Positions 25,835 through 34,070 of a stretch of 64,000 nt of DNA are shown here, piece after piece. The stretch covers positions 1-64,000 of the forward strand of contig WVSO01000012.1 in NCBI GenBank assembly GCA_015689745.1, read 5' to 3'. The position numbers and the translations under genes were made by a program. The stretch comes from Rhodobacterales bacterium HKCCSP123. GTDB lineage: Bacteria; Pseudomonadota; Alphaproteobacteria; Rhodobacterales; Rhodobacteraceae. How positions within the stretch are numbered: position 1 is the stretch's first letter; every line of letters starts with the position of its first letter. The notes beneath the pieces are model-generated. The model worked only from the letters and a program-made list of their open reading frames with translations, was not told the DNA's origin and ran no database searches.

Positions 25835-26379
25835 TCGAGCGGGCGATCGGCCTGGGCCGCGCGGCCGAGGCCATCGGCGAGGCGGCCGAGGGGGTGTCGG
25901 AGGTCTTCGTGCCGAACGCGACGCGGGCGATGGAGCTTGACGCCGAGATCCACCGCGCGACGATGGAGACGGCGGCGGCCGAGTTCCAATATGCCAGCCC
26001 TGGCCGGTTCGACCGGGCGATCAACGCGCTGAACCGGCTGCCGCGGCCGATGCTGGCGCTCGGCACGCTGGGGCTGTTCGTCTTCGCGATGGTGGACCCG
26101 GTGGCCTTCTCGGCGCGGATGGTGGGGCTCGATGCCGTGCCCGAGCCGCTCTGGTGGCTCCTGGGGGCGATCGTCAGCTTCTATTTCGGCGCGCGGGAGC
26201 TGCATTACCTGCGCCTGCCGCAGCGCCGGGCGGTGCGTCGCGCGCCGTGGCGGCGGGGGGTGGAGCAGGCGCCGGCAGACGACCCGGTGGCCGGCAACCC
26301 GGCGCTGTCGGCCTGGCGGAACGAGGCGGCTCAGCCGCCCAGCAGGTCGGATCTCGAGGCCCCGCCGATGTCCCAGTAA
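25825..26379 (+). CDS. Holin family protein of the GTA-type lysis cassette
   Basis: A 184-residue membrane protein whose start overlaps the last 10 bases of the endolysin gene. Two clear hydrophobic segments occur (LALGTLGLFVFAMVDPVAF, ~residues 76-94, and WWLLGAIVSFYFGARELHYL, ~110-129), after an amphipathic N-terminus and before a basic C-terminal tail. This is the layout of the 3TM-type/HHH holin family found next to GH108 enzymes. Its role is to open the inner membrane for the endolysin. The 3' end overlaps the convergent M20 peptidase gene by 49 bp; the Pro/Ser-rich tail encoded there may be dispensable. Confidence 0.8.
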   Translation: MGVIERAIGLGRAAEAIGEAAEGVSEVFVPNATRAMELDAEIHRATMETAAAEFQYASPGRFDRAINALNRLPRPMLALGTLGLFVFAMVDPVAFSARMVGLDAVPEPLWWLLGAIVSFYFGARELHYLRLPQRRAVRRAPWRRGVEQAPADDPVAGNPALSAWRNEAAQPPSRSDLEAPPMSQ

Positions 26380-27734
26380 AGCCCCGCCATCAGCGCGGCC
26401 GCATCGGGGAACAGCGCGCGGGGCAGGTGTTCGTCGGGCGCGTGCTGCGAGCAGCCGGGGTAGGAATGGGGCACCCAGACGGTCGGAATGCCCAGGACCT
26501 CGGTGAAGATGTCGTTGGGGAGCGAGCCGCCGAGCGAGGGCAGGATCACCGGCATCTCGTCGCTGGTGCGGTCGAGCGAGGCCGCGGCGAATTGCGCGGC
26601 GGGATGGTCGACCGGTGTCGCCGAGGCGCGAAAGCGCGGGCCCTTCTCCTCGATCTCGATGTCGCCGTGGCCCTGCGCGTCGAGATGCGCGCGCAGCGCC
26701 GCGCCGAGGCTCTCCTCGTCGATGCCGGGGACGTAGCGCAATTGGACGACGGCCTCGGCCTCGTCGGGGATGGCGTTGACCGGGTGGGCGATGTCGCCCG
26801 CCGAGAAGGCAAGGATCTCGGCCGAGTTCCAGGCGTGGATGCGTTCGGCGGGCGTCAGCCCCTCGGCGCCCCAGTCGGCATCGACCTCGCCGCCCGCCGG
26901 CGTCAGGCCCGCGAGCGCCGCGCGCGAGGCGTCGGGCACGGCATCGGGCACCCAGCCCGCGACGCGGAGCGCGCCGCTTTGCGTCGTCATCGAGGCGATC
27001 GCATGGGCAAGCTCGAGCGCGGGGTTCTTCAGCGCGCCGCCGAAATTCCCGGAATGCCGCCCGCCCGTCCGGCGCTTCAGGCGCAGCCGGAAGGTCGCGC
27101 CGCCGCGTGCGCCGAGAAAGATCGTGGGCCGGTCGGCGGCCACGCGCGGGCCGTCCGAGGCGATCAGCAGGTCGGCGCCCATCCGTGCCTTCAGACGTTC
27201 GCAGACCTTGCGCAGGCCCGGCGACCCGATCTCCTCGCCCATCTCCACGAGGACATGGGCGTTGAACCCCAGCGATCCGCGCGCGGCGATCACCGACTGC
27301 ATGGCGGTCATGTTGACGAGCATCTGCCCCTTGTTGTCGGCGATCCCGCGCCCGTACCAGCGGCCTGTCGCGCTGTCCTCGGTCAGGGTCCAGGGGTCGC
27401 GCCCCTCGGCCCAGCGGCCCGCCATGCCCGGCACGGTGTCGCCATGGGCGTAGCCCAGCACGGTGGGCCGGTCGGCGCCCTCGATGCGCGAGGCCAGCAG
27501 GAAGGGGTGCCCGTCCGAGGTGAAGCCCTGCGTCTCGAAGCCCATCGCGCCGAAGCCCTGCGCGACATGGGAGAGATAGGCCTGAAGCGGGGCGTTGGGA
27601 TCGCTCGCATCGGTCTGGAAGGCGATGAGGTCGGCCATCGCCTCGCGGAAGGCGTCATCCTCGGCGATGGCGCGGGCGAGGCTGACGGCGGTGTCGCGGG
27701 GAGTGGCTGTGTCGAGCATCGGTTGCGCGCCCAT
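26331..27734 (-). CDS. M20 family metallopeptidase
   Basis: A 467-residue zinc-dependent exopeptidase or deacylase of the ArgE/DapE/CPG2 superfamily. Metal ligands are visible in order: His in LGYAHGDTVPGM, bridging Asp in RGIADNKGQM, Glu-Glu in VEMGEEIGS, Asp in LIASDGPRV and the C-terminal His in PHSYPGCSQHAPDEHL. The dimerisation domain lies between ~210 and 330. It is probably a cytoplasmic dipeptidase; the exact substrate is unknown. AGGA upstream supports ATG 27734; a second Met five codons in is possible. Its stop lies inside the 3' end of the holin gene. Confidence 0.88.
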   Translation of the reverse strand: MGAQPMLDTATPRDTAVSLARAIAEDDAFREAMADLIAFQTDASDPNAPLQAYLSHVAQGFGAMGFETQGFTSDGHPFLLASRIEGADRPTVLGYAHGDTVPGMAGRWAEGRDPWTLTEDSATGRWYGRGIADNKGQMLVNMTAMQSVIAARGSLGFNAHVLVEMGEEIGSPGLRKVCERLKARMGADLLIASDGPRVAADRPTIFLGARGGATFRLRLKRRTGGRHSGNFGGALKNPALELAHAIASMTTQSGALRVAGWVPDAVPDASRAALAGLTPAGGEVDADWGAEGLTPAERIHAWNSAEILAFSAGDIAHPVNAIPDEAEAVVQLRYVPGIDEESLGAALRAHLDAQGHGDIEIEEKGPRFRASATPVDHPAAQFAAASLDRTSDEMPVILPSLGGSLPNDIFTEVLGIPTVWVPHSYPGCSQHAPDEHLPRALFPDAAALMAGLYWDIGGASRSDLLGG

Positions 27735-27777
27735 GTGAATGATCCTGTCGCAAGTGTGTCAGGTCCGCGCCCGCCTC

Positions 27778-28134
27778 TCAAGCGGGGTCTGCGGTCGCTT
27801 CGGCCCAGGGCGGGGGCACCGGTATGCCCTTGACGCGGGCCTCTCCCAGTTCGTTGTCGAGGGTGACGGGATTGTCGAACAGGGTGAGCGTGGGGCGCAC
27901 GCCGAAGCGGCCCTCCATCCAGTCGGCCCAGCCGTCGTTGAACCAGGCCAGCGCGTTCTCGCGCGTGTCGAATTCGTAGATACCGCCGCCACCGGCCTCG
28001 GAATCCAGGTAGTACTTGCGGCGCAAGCCCCGGACCTGGTGAAAGATCCTGGTGCTTTCCAGCGATTGCGCGACGACCGTTTCAGGGTCGCGCCTGGGGC
28101 CGGGCAGGGGGATCTGGACGAGGGCGATGATCAT
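27778..28134 (-). CDS. YdhR-like small monooxygenase-fold protein
   Basis: A 118-residue dimeric alpha-beta-barrel (ferredoxin-like) protein resembling the YdhR group. Features are IALVQIPLPGPRRDPETV, then FHQVRGLRRKYYLDSEAGGGGIYEFDTRENALAWF, the strand-helix signature of the family. Such proteins are putative heme- or cofactor-free monooxygenases, function unproven. GGAGGA six bases upstream fixes the ATG. It lies 58 bp downstream of the AbrB-family gene on the same strand. Confidence 0.7.
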   Translation of the reverse strand: MIIALVQIPLPGPRRDPETVVAQSLESTRIFHQVRGLRRKYYLDSEAGGGGIYEFDTRENALAWFNDGWADWMEGRFGVRPTLTLFDNPVTLDNELGEARVKGIPVPPPWAEATADPA

Positions 28135-28192
28135 GGCGGTCCTCCGGTCTGTGGTCGGAGGGTAGGGCGGCGCGCGCGCCCCGCCAAGCGTC

Positions 28193-29257
28193 CTAGCCCG
28201 AACCGGGATCTTTCGGCCGACCCACGCCGAAAAGCCGGGCCGCGACCGGGGCCCCGGTGATGATCAGGAAGACGCGGGCGACGTGGTGGATGACGACATA
28301 GCCGAGGTCTGCGCCGACCACGATGGCGAGCACCGCCATCTCGGCCTGGCCCGCCGGCACGAAGGCGAGGAAGCCGTCCACGGGGGGCGCGAGGCCGAAG
28401 AGGATCACCGCCTCGGTGAAGAGCGCGGCGAGGGTTGCCACGATCACGACGAAGACGATGCCGGCCGCCACGTCGCGGCGGATCTCGGGCAGGGTGACGC
28501 CCGCGTAGCCCGCGCCCAGGCTGAGGCCGATGAAGAACTGCGCGGCGAGGATCGCCTCGGCGGGGGGGCGGAAATGGATGATGTCGGTGAGCGACAGGAT
28601 CACGGTCAGGATCATCGGCCCGAGGATCGGGGCGCCGAACATGCCGATGCGCTCGGCCCCTTTCCATCCGAGGATGGCGGCGGCGGCCATGATGGCCATT
28701 TCCCGCGGGGGCAGGGTGGCGGCGGGCGCACCGATCGGGTTGTCGAGGCCTGCGTCGAAGAGGTGGACCAGCAGGAAGGGCGTGATCATCACGATGATCA
28801 TGACGCGGGTCGCGTGGATCAGGGCCAGCGTGCGCGTGTTGCCGCCCGCCTCCTGCCCGAACAGGACCATGTCCTGAAGCCCGCCCGGCATGGCGGCGTA
28901 CCAGGCGGTGACCGGGTCGAAGCCGTAGACGCGGCGGAAGAAGGGCACGCCGATCGCGGCGATGGTCACGACATAGAGCGGCACCAGCGCGAGCGAGGCC
29001 GCCATCTGCGGCATCCGCGCGACCAGGTCGGGGGTGATCGAGGCGCCGATGGCGACGCCGAGGATCGTGCGCATCAGCTTGCCGAAGCTCCCTGCGTCCT
29101 TGACCGGCGCGCCTGCAAGCGCGGCGATCAGGATCGCGGTCAGCGGACCGAGCAGGAAGGGCAGGGGCAGGTCCATCGCCCAGAACGCCGCGGTGCCGAG
29201 CAGGCCCGTGGCGATGGTCATGGCGCGCTTGGCGAGAAGGCCCCGGGCCGGTGTCAT
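28193..29257 (-). CDS. AbrB family membrane protein (COG3180, putative transporter/regulator)
   Basis: A 354-residue polytopic protein with the internal duplication typical of the AbrB (AidB regulator / so-called ammonia monooxygenase) family. The repeated blocks are PLPFLLGPLTAILIAALAG and MFGAPILGPMILTVILSL near the start of each half, and two YAAMPGGLQDMVLF / LAFVPAGQAEMAVLA segments near the end. About ten helices are seen. Despite the AbrB name it has no DNA-binding domain. Members often sit beside tripartite tricarboxylate transporter genes, as here. It starts 13 bp after the SDR stop, so the two are one operon. Confidence 0.87.
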   Translation of the reverse strand: MTPARGLLAKRAMTIATGLLGTAAFWAMDLPLPFLLGPLTAILIAALAGAPVKDAGSFGKLMRTILGVAIGASITPDLVARMPQMAASLALVPLYVVTIAAIGVPFFRRVYGFDPVTAWYAAMPGGLQDMVLFGQEAGGNTRTLALIHATRVMIIVMITPFLLVHLFDAGLDNPIGAPAATLPPREMAIMAAAAILGWKGAERIGMFGAPILGPMILTVILSLTDIIHFRPPAEAILAAQFFIGLSLGAGYAGVTLPEIRRDVAAGIVFVVIVATLAALFTEAVILFGLAPPVDGFLAFVPAGQAEMAVLAIVVGADLGYVVIHHVARVFLIITGAPVAARLFGVGRPKDPGSG

Positions 29258-29270
29258 GGTCGCCCGTGCC

Positions 29271-30011
29271 TCAGGTCGCCTCGCCGCCGTTGACGGCGAT
29301 CATCTGGCCGGTGACGAAGCGCGCCTCGGGCGAGGCGAGGAAGCCCGCGACGGCGGCGATGTCATCGGGCTGGCCCATGAAACCCGCGGGGATCGAGGCC
29401 GTGCGCTTCGGGTCGTCCGCCGTCGCGGTTTCCTTGCGGATCTGGCCTGGCGAAATCACGTTGGCGGTGATGCCATGGGGCGCGAACTCGGTCGAGAGCG
29501 CCTTGGTCAGCCCCCAGACGCCATGCTTCGCCGCCGAGATCGGCGCGCCCTCGTAATAGCCCTTGATCGCCTTCATCCCCGCGAAGTTGATGATCCGGCC
29601 CCATTTCCGCTCGACCATGTCCGGCAGGAAGGCGCGGGCGGTGCGGAAGGCCCCCGTCAGCGCTATGTCGACGACGCCGTCCCAGTCCGCGTCGGTCATC
29701 TCGAGGAAGGGCTTGTGGGGGCGGCGGGCGGCGTTGTTGACGAGGATGTCGACCGCGCCGAAGCGGCCGCGGGCATCCTCGGCCATGCGGGCCACGTCTT
29801 CGGCAAGGCCCACGTTGCCCATGGCGACGAGGGCCTGCCCGCCCGCGGCGTTAATGCGGGCGGCGGTTTCCTCGCAGGCGGCGGCATCGGATGAGCCGTT
29901 CACCACGACATTGCACCCCAACTGCGCGAGCCGCACGGCGATGGCGCGGCCGATGTTCTGGCCCGAGCCCGTCACGAGGGCCGTCTTGCCGGTCAAAGGT
30001 CTGTCGGTCAT
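29271..30011 (-). CDS. SDR family protein with substituted catalytic Ser and Tyr
   Basis: A 246-residue short-chain dehydrogenase/reductase fold: glycine-rich TGSGQNIGRAIA (residues ~14-25), the NNAA motif at ~92-95, and ISPGQI after the active site. By gapless comparison with FabG-type enzymes, the catalytic Ser is Gly145 (in INFAGMK) and the catalytic Tyr is Ile158 (in PISAAKHG); only Lys162 of the triad remains. Tyr152-Tyr153 lie nearby but out of register. It may be catalytically altered, a dehydratase-like enzyme, or regulatory. GGGGAG upstream supports ATG 30011. It is divergent from a GntR gene across a shared operator. Confidence 0.8.
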   Translation of the reverse strand: MTDRPLTGKTALVTGSGQNIGRAIAVRLAQLGCNVVVNGSSDAAACEETAARINAAGGQALVAMGNVGLAEDVARMAEDARGRFGAVDILVNNAARRPHKPFLEMTDADWDGVVDIALTGAFRTARAFLPDMVERKWGRIINFAGMKAIKGYYEGAPISAAKHGVWGLTKALSTEFAPHGITANVISPGQIRKETATADDPKRTASIPAGFMGQPDDIAAVAGFLASPEARFVTGQMIAVNGGEAT

Positions 30012-30152
30012 GGCGTGAGGCTCCCCCGGTATGTCAATTCGATCAGTGTCTTGGGCCGTCGGTCTGCAGTCCCTCGCACCGTGCCGGCGCGCCCGCGACC
30101 TCCCGTCCGCATCGAAAGCGGTACTCCTGTCGGGAGCGTCATTCAACAGAAT

Positions 30153-30164
30153 ATTGTTGACAAT
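30153..30164. promoter_or_regulatory. GntR operator ATTGTTGACAAT in the SDR/gntR divergent gap
   Basis: A perfect ATTGT-TG-ACAAT inverted repeat, 30 bp upstream of the GntR start. It contains TTGTTGACAA, which recurs at 38955-38964 in front of the second GntR gene, and resembles the TTGT-N2-ACAA operator type known for MatR-like regulators. It overlaps a perfect -35 hexamer TTGACA (30157-30162), so binding would repress gntR. Confidence 0.6.
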
Positions 30165-30193
30165 CTACAATCGCTAGGCAGAGAAATGGCGCC

Positions 30194-30868
30194 ATGGAGA
30201 TGCGTCAGGACATCCGGGATTCCCTTGCACGGCGGCGTCAGCGTCCGCTGGTGCTCGAGGTCCGCGACGAGCTGGAGCGGATGATCCTGCATGGCGAGAT
30301 TCCCGGTGGCGAGCGCCTGAACGAGGCGATGCTGGCCGAACAGCTTGGCGTCAGTCGCGGCCCCGTGCGCGAGGCCGCGCGCTCGCTCGAGCGCGAGGGG
30401 CTGGTCAGGACGGTGGCCAATGACGGTGTCTACGTGCGCAGCCTGTCGGTCGAGGAAGTGCTGGAGCTCTACGACCTGCGCGCGATGATCGCGGGCTATC
30501 TCTGCGGTCGGGTCGCGACACGCGCGGATGCCGGTATCGCCTGCGAACTGGCCGGCTGCGTCGCGCAGATGGACAGCGCCATCGCCGACGGGGACGAGCC
30601 GCGGTACTTCGAACTGAACCTCGCCTTTCACGACCGGATCGCCGAGGCGGCCGGGGCGGAGCGGGCGCGCACGCTCTACGTGGCGCTCGGCAAGGAGGTA
30701 CGGCTGATGCGGCGCCGGGTGCTGAGCGGCAAGGCCTCGCTGAGGCAGTCGAACGCGGAACATGGCGACATCGCCGAGGCCATTGCCGCCGGGGATGCGT
30801 CCCGCGCGCGGGCGCTCGGTGCGGCGCATCACGAGAACGCAAAGGAACGATTGCTGGAGACGCTCTGA
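30194..30868 (+). CDS. GntR family regulator, FCD (FadR-like) subfamily
   Basis: A 224-residue repressor with an N-terminal winged helix (EVRDELERMILHGEIPGGERLNE, then LGVSRGPVREAARSLEREGLV) and a C-terminal all-helical FCD domain. Metal-binding His/Asp candidates lie in LNLAFHDRIAEAAG and in SNAEHGDIAEA. It probably senses a carboxylate imported by the TTT system encoded directly downstream. An inverted repeat 30 bp upstream suggests autoregulation and control of the divergent SDR/AbrB operon. It is paralogous to the GntR at 38993. Confidence 0.92.
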   Translation: MEMRQDIRDSLARRRQRPLVLEVRDELERMILHGEIPGGERLNEAMLAEQLGVSRGPVREAARSLEREGLVRTVANDGVYVRSLSVEEVLELYDLRAMIAGYLCGRVATRADAGIACELAGCVAQMDSAIADGDEPRYFELNLAFHDRIAEAAGAERARTLYVALGKEVRLMRRRVLSGKASLRQSNAEHGDIAEAIAAGDASRARALGAAHHENAKERLLETL

Positions 30869-30967
30869 CCGAGATGGGAGCGACGGGCGCGCTCCGGCAA
30901 GTCGTGTGGCTCATGCCCGATGGAGGGGGCAGGCCGCGGACCACGAAACCGAACCAGGGAGGACAAC

Positions 30968-31960
30968 ATGACGGAACTTCAGGACAACTGGGCCAGCCGG
31001 CTGCGCGCCGGGGCCATCGGGGTCGCTGTCGCGGCACCGCTCGCGCTGGGTGGGGCGGCCTTCGCCCAGAGCTACCCGAGCGCGGACGAGACGCTCGACT
31101 GGACCATCGCTTTCGGTCCGGGTGGCGGCAATGACATCATGGCGCGCACCATCATCGACATTCTCGACACCTATGACCTGTATCCCGGCGACATCGCGGC
31201 CGAGAACCGCGCCGGTGGCTCGGGCGCCGTGGGCTGGGGGTATCTCTTCGCGCAGGCAGGCTCGGGCTATGGCATCTCGACCACCTCGGGCAGCTTCGTC
31301 ACCACGCCGCTGCAGGCCGACACGCCCTGGCAGCCCGCCGACTTCACGCCGGTGGCCCTGCTGGCGACCGACGACCTCGTGCTGGTTGTGAACGGCTCGT
31401 CCGACATCCAGGACATCGGCCAGTTCATCGAGTACGCGCAGTCGAACCCGGTCACCATCGCGGGCACGGGCACCGTGAACGTGGACTTCATCGTTCCGAC
31501 GCTCTTCGCGCAGGCGGCCGGCTTCGAGTTCGAGTATGTCTCGTTCAACTCGATGGCCGACCAGACCACCGCGCTTCTGTCCGACTCGGTCGACGCGATG
31601 GTCGGCAACCCCGGCGAGATCCTGGGCCTGATCGACAGCGGCGACCTGCGTCCGCTGGTCTACTCGGGCGCCTCGACACCGGCGGCGCTGGGTGACGTGC
31701 CGACCATGGGTGACGTGGGCTATGACATCGGCGTGTCGATGCCGCGCGGCCTGATCCTGGCGCCCGACGCACCCGCCGAGGCGCAGGAATGGTGGATCGC
31801 CACCATGCAACAGGTCGTCCAGACGCCGGAATGGGCCGAGTACATCAGCTCGAACACCCTGACGCCGACGGTTCTCTACGGGGAGGAGTTCCGCACCTTC
31901 CTGACCAACACGCAGAACGGCTTTGCCGAGGTTCTGCGCTCTGTCGGCGCAATCGACTGA
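30968..31960 (+). CDS. tctC: Tripartite tricarboxylate transporter substrate-binding protein (TctC/Bug family)
   Basis: Periplasmic solute receptor of a TTT system, 330 residues. The long Arg-containing n-region and signal peptide end at AAFAQ (~residue 34). Mature Bug-fold markers are FGPGGGNDIMARTIIDIL and AENRAGGSGAVGW, the loops that coordinate the carboxylate through water. The ligand is probably a di- or tricarboxylate. GGGAGG five bases upstream supports ATG 30968. It begins 99 bp behind gntR and precedes tctB after a strong hairpin, which explains how receptor can exceed permease. Confidence 0.9.
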   Translation: MTELQDNWASRLRAGAIGVAVAAPLALGGAAFAQSYPSADETLDWTIAFGPGGGNDIMARTIIDILDTYDLYPGDIAAENRAGGSGAVGWGYLFAQAGSGYGISTTSGSFVTTPLQADTPWQPADFTPVALLATDDLVLVVNGSSDIQDIGQFIEYAQSNPVTIAGTGTVNVDFIVPTLFAQAAGFEFEYVSFNSMADQTTALLSDSVDAMVGNPGEILGLIDSGDLRPLVYSGASTPAALGDVPTMGDVGYDIGVSMPRGLILAPDAPAEAQEWWIATMQQVVQTPEWAEYISSNTLTPTVLYGEEFRTFLTNTQNGFAEVLRSVGAID

Positions 31961-31978
31961 ACTCACGGAGCCTGACAG

Positions 31979-32008
31979 GGAGATGGGCGTGCCTTTGCGC
32001 CCATCTCC
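31979..32008 (+). terminator. Strong hairpin (attenuator) between tctC and tctB
   Basis: Perfect 11-bp stem GGAGATGGGCG / CGCCCATCTCC with an 8-nt loop (31979-31989 / 31998-32008). No U-tract follows, so partial termination or mRNA 3'-end protection of the binding-protein message is more likely than full termination. Confidence 0.6.
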
Positions 32009-32041
32009 GGGTTTGCAGGGCTGAGGGGGCCCGAGATCGCC

Positions 32042-32518
32042 ATGCGCATCGCGTTTCTGGTCGCCGTTCTGGGCGGCGCAGTCTTCTACAGTTACATCGC
32101 CTTCATCGACCTGAACTTCCTGACGCGCACCGGGCGCCTCGGCCCCGGCTTCTTTCCCCGCTTCATCGGGGTCGGGATGGCGCTGATGACGGTCTGGGCG
32201 ATCCTCGACGCGCTCGGGGACCGGCGCAGGGTGGCCGCAGGCGGACCCGAGGGCGACAATGACGCGCCGGCGGGCACCTGGAGCGACGCCGTCCTGCTGA
32301 TCGCGCTGGCGCTCGGCTACGCGGTTCTGTTGCGGCTCTTCGGCGGCTTCGTGGCGACGCTGGTCTACCTGGTGGTCACGCTGAGCCTTCTGAACCCCGG
32401 CAGGCATGTGCAGAACGCCCTGGTCGCGGTGCTGCTGCCGGTGGGTGTCTACATCCTCTTCGACCGCATCCTGAACGCGAACATGCCGCCAGCGCTGTTC
32501 GACATACTGCCGTTCTGA
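32042..32518 (+). CDS. tctB: Tripartite tricarboxylate transporter small membrane subunit TctB
   Basis: Poorly conserved small permease subunit, 158 residues with four hydrophobic helices (residues ~4-24, 35-57, 80-115 as two closely spaced helices, and 125-145) and the typical TRTGRLGPGFFPRFIGVGMAL segment after helix one. It works with TctA in the inner membrane. The position between the Bug receptor and TctA is diagnostic. Start ATG 32042 immediately opens the first helix. Confidence 0.88.
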   Translation: MRIAFLVAVLGGAVFYSYIAFIDLNFLTRTGRLGPGFFPRFIGVGMALMTVWAILDALGDRRRVAAGGPEGDNDAPAGTWSDAVLLIALALGYAVLLRLFGGFVATLVYLVVTLSLLNPGRHVQNALVAVLLPVGVYILFDRILNANMPPALFDILPF

Positions 32519-32542
32519 CATTTTCCCGCAAGGACACGCCGG

Positions 32543-34066
32543 ATGGACATCTTCTCGGATCTCGTGATGGGCCTGTCGATCGCGATCACGCCGATCAACA
32601 TGCTTTACCTGCTGATCGGCGCCCTGGTCGGCATGATCGTCGGGGTGATCCCCGGCTTCGGGCCCTCGGCGGGCCTGGCCATCCTGTTGCCGGTGACCTT
32701 CGGGATGGACCCGATCGGGGCCATCATGATGCTCGCCGCGATCTACTACGGGGCGATGTACGGCGGCACGATCACGTCGATCCTGCTTAACACGCCCGGC
32801 GAAAGCGCCACGGTCGCCAGCACCTTCGACGGCTTCCCGCTGGCCAAGAAGGGGCGCGCGGGGCCTGCGCTGGTGATGCAGGCCGTCGCCTCCTTCGTGG
32901 GGGGCACGGTGGGCGTGATCCTGATCACGATCCTTGCGCCGCTCTTTTCGCAGGTCAGCCGCAGCTTCGGGCCGCCGGAATACTTCCTTCTGGCCATGAT
33001 GGGGATGCTGACGCTGATCGTGATGATCGGCACGAACTGGAAGCTCGGCATCATCTCGGCGCTGATCGGCTTCGCGCTGGGGACGGTGGGCGTCGACCTC
33101 GAGACGGGGCAGGGGCGCTACACCTTCGGCTCGGCGGAGCTGATCGGGGGGATCTACTTCATCCCCATCGCGATCGGACTCTTCGGCCTGGGGGAGCTGT
33201 TTTATGCCTTCTATTCGGGCCTTCACAAGACCGGCACCGGCGGCATCATCCAGTATGACAAGGAAAGCCGGTTCTGGCCCACGGCGCAGGATTACATCTC
33301 GACCCGCTGGACCATGGCGCGGCATTCGGTGCTGGGCTTCGTCGTCGGCGTGATCCCCGGCGCAGGCGCGACCATCGCCTCGCTCATGGCCTATTCCACG
33401 GAACGCTCGCTGTCGAAGCACCCCGAACGCTTCGGGCAGGGCGAGATGGCGGGACTGGTCGCGCCCGAGACGGCGAACAACGCGGCCTCCTCGGGCGCGA
33501 TGATCCCGCTTCTGACGCTGGGCATTCCCGGCTCGGCCTCGACCGCGGTGCTGCTGGCGGCCTTCCTGCTGTGGGGCCTGCGGCCCGGGCCGCTCTTCAT
33601 GGAGCAGAACCCGGAACTGGCCTGGGGGCTCATCGCCTCGATGTATCTCGGCAACATGGCGCTTCTGGCGATCTCGATCTTCGCGATCCCGCTCTTCGTG
33701 CAGATGATCAAGGTGCCCTACCGCATCCTCGGGCCGGCCGTCGTGGTGATCTGCACGCTCGGCACCTTCAGCGTGCACGCGAGCTTCATCGAGACCTACC
33801 TGATGTTCGCGGCGGGCATCGTCGGCTTCTTCATGCGGCTCTACGGCTTCTCGCCCGCCGCGCTGGTGCTGGCGCTGGTGCTGGGGCCGCTCGCCGAGGA
33901 GGCGCTGCGCCAGACGCTGACGATCTCGCGCGGGTCCTTCGGGATCTTCCTCGACCGGCCCGCCTCGCTCTGGATCATCGGGGTGACGATCGTTCTGGTG
34001 CTGATCCTGCCCCTGATGGGGCGGATCGGCGGGTCGGCCGGCAAGGCGGAAAAGGCGGGGGGATAG
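32543..34066 (+). CDS. tctA: Tripartite tricarboxylate transporter large permease TctA
   Basis: Main permease of the TTT system, 507 residues and about 12 helices. The two conserved TctA signatures are present: GVIPGFGPSAGLAILLPVTFG (residues ~36-56) and, in the second half, GVIPGAGATIASLMAYSTERSLSK, plus GIPGSASTAVLLAAFLLWGLRPGP. The substrate is an unidentified carboxylate. It is followed after 4 bp by an Ldh-type dehydrogenase, so uptake and first oxidation are probably coupled. Confidence 0.95.
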   Translation: MDIFSDLVMGLSIAITPINMLYLLIGALVGMIVGVIPGFGPSAGLAILLPVTFGMDPIGAIMMLAAIYYGAMYGGTITSILLNTPGESATVASTFDGFPLAKKGRAGPALVMQAVASFVGGTVGVILITILAPLFSQVSRSFGPPEYFLLAMMGMLTLIVMIGTNWKLGIISALIGFALGTVGVDLETGQGRYTFGSAELIGGIYFIPIAIGLFGLGELFYAFYSGLHKTGTGGIIQYDKESRFWPTAQDYISTRWTMARHSVLGFVVGVIPGAGATIASLMAYSTERSLSKHPERFGQGEMAGLVAPETANNAASSGAMIPLLTLGIPGSASTAVLLAAFLLWGLRPGPLFMEQNPELAWGLIASMYLGNMALLAISIFAIPLFVQMIKVPYRILGPAVVVICTLGTFSVHASFIETYLMFAAGIVGFFMRLYGFSPAALVLALVLGPLAEEALRQTLTISRGSFGIFLDRPASLWIIGVTIVLVLILPLMGRIGGSAGKAEKAGG

Positions 34067-34070
34067 GCCT

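Noticed and set aside
25223-26379. Endolysin and holin as part of an integrated prophage
   Set aside because: No integrase, terminase, portal, capsid or tail genes or attachment repeats flank the pair; a solitary GTA-type cassette fits better.
30911-33778. A 955-codon minus-strand frame opposite tctC-tctB-tctA
   Set aside because: It spans three clear transporter genes and their gaps, with a low-complexity Arg/Asp/His/Gln-rich translation and no recognisable domain.
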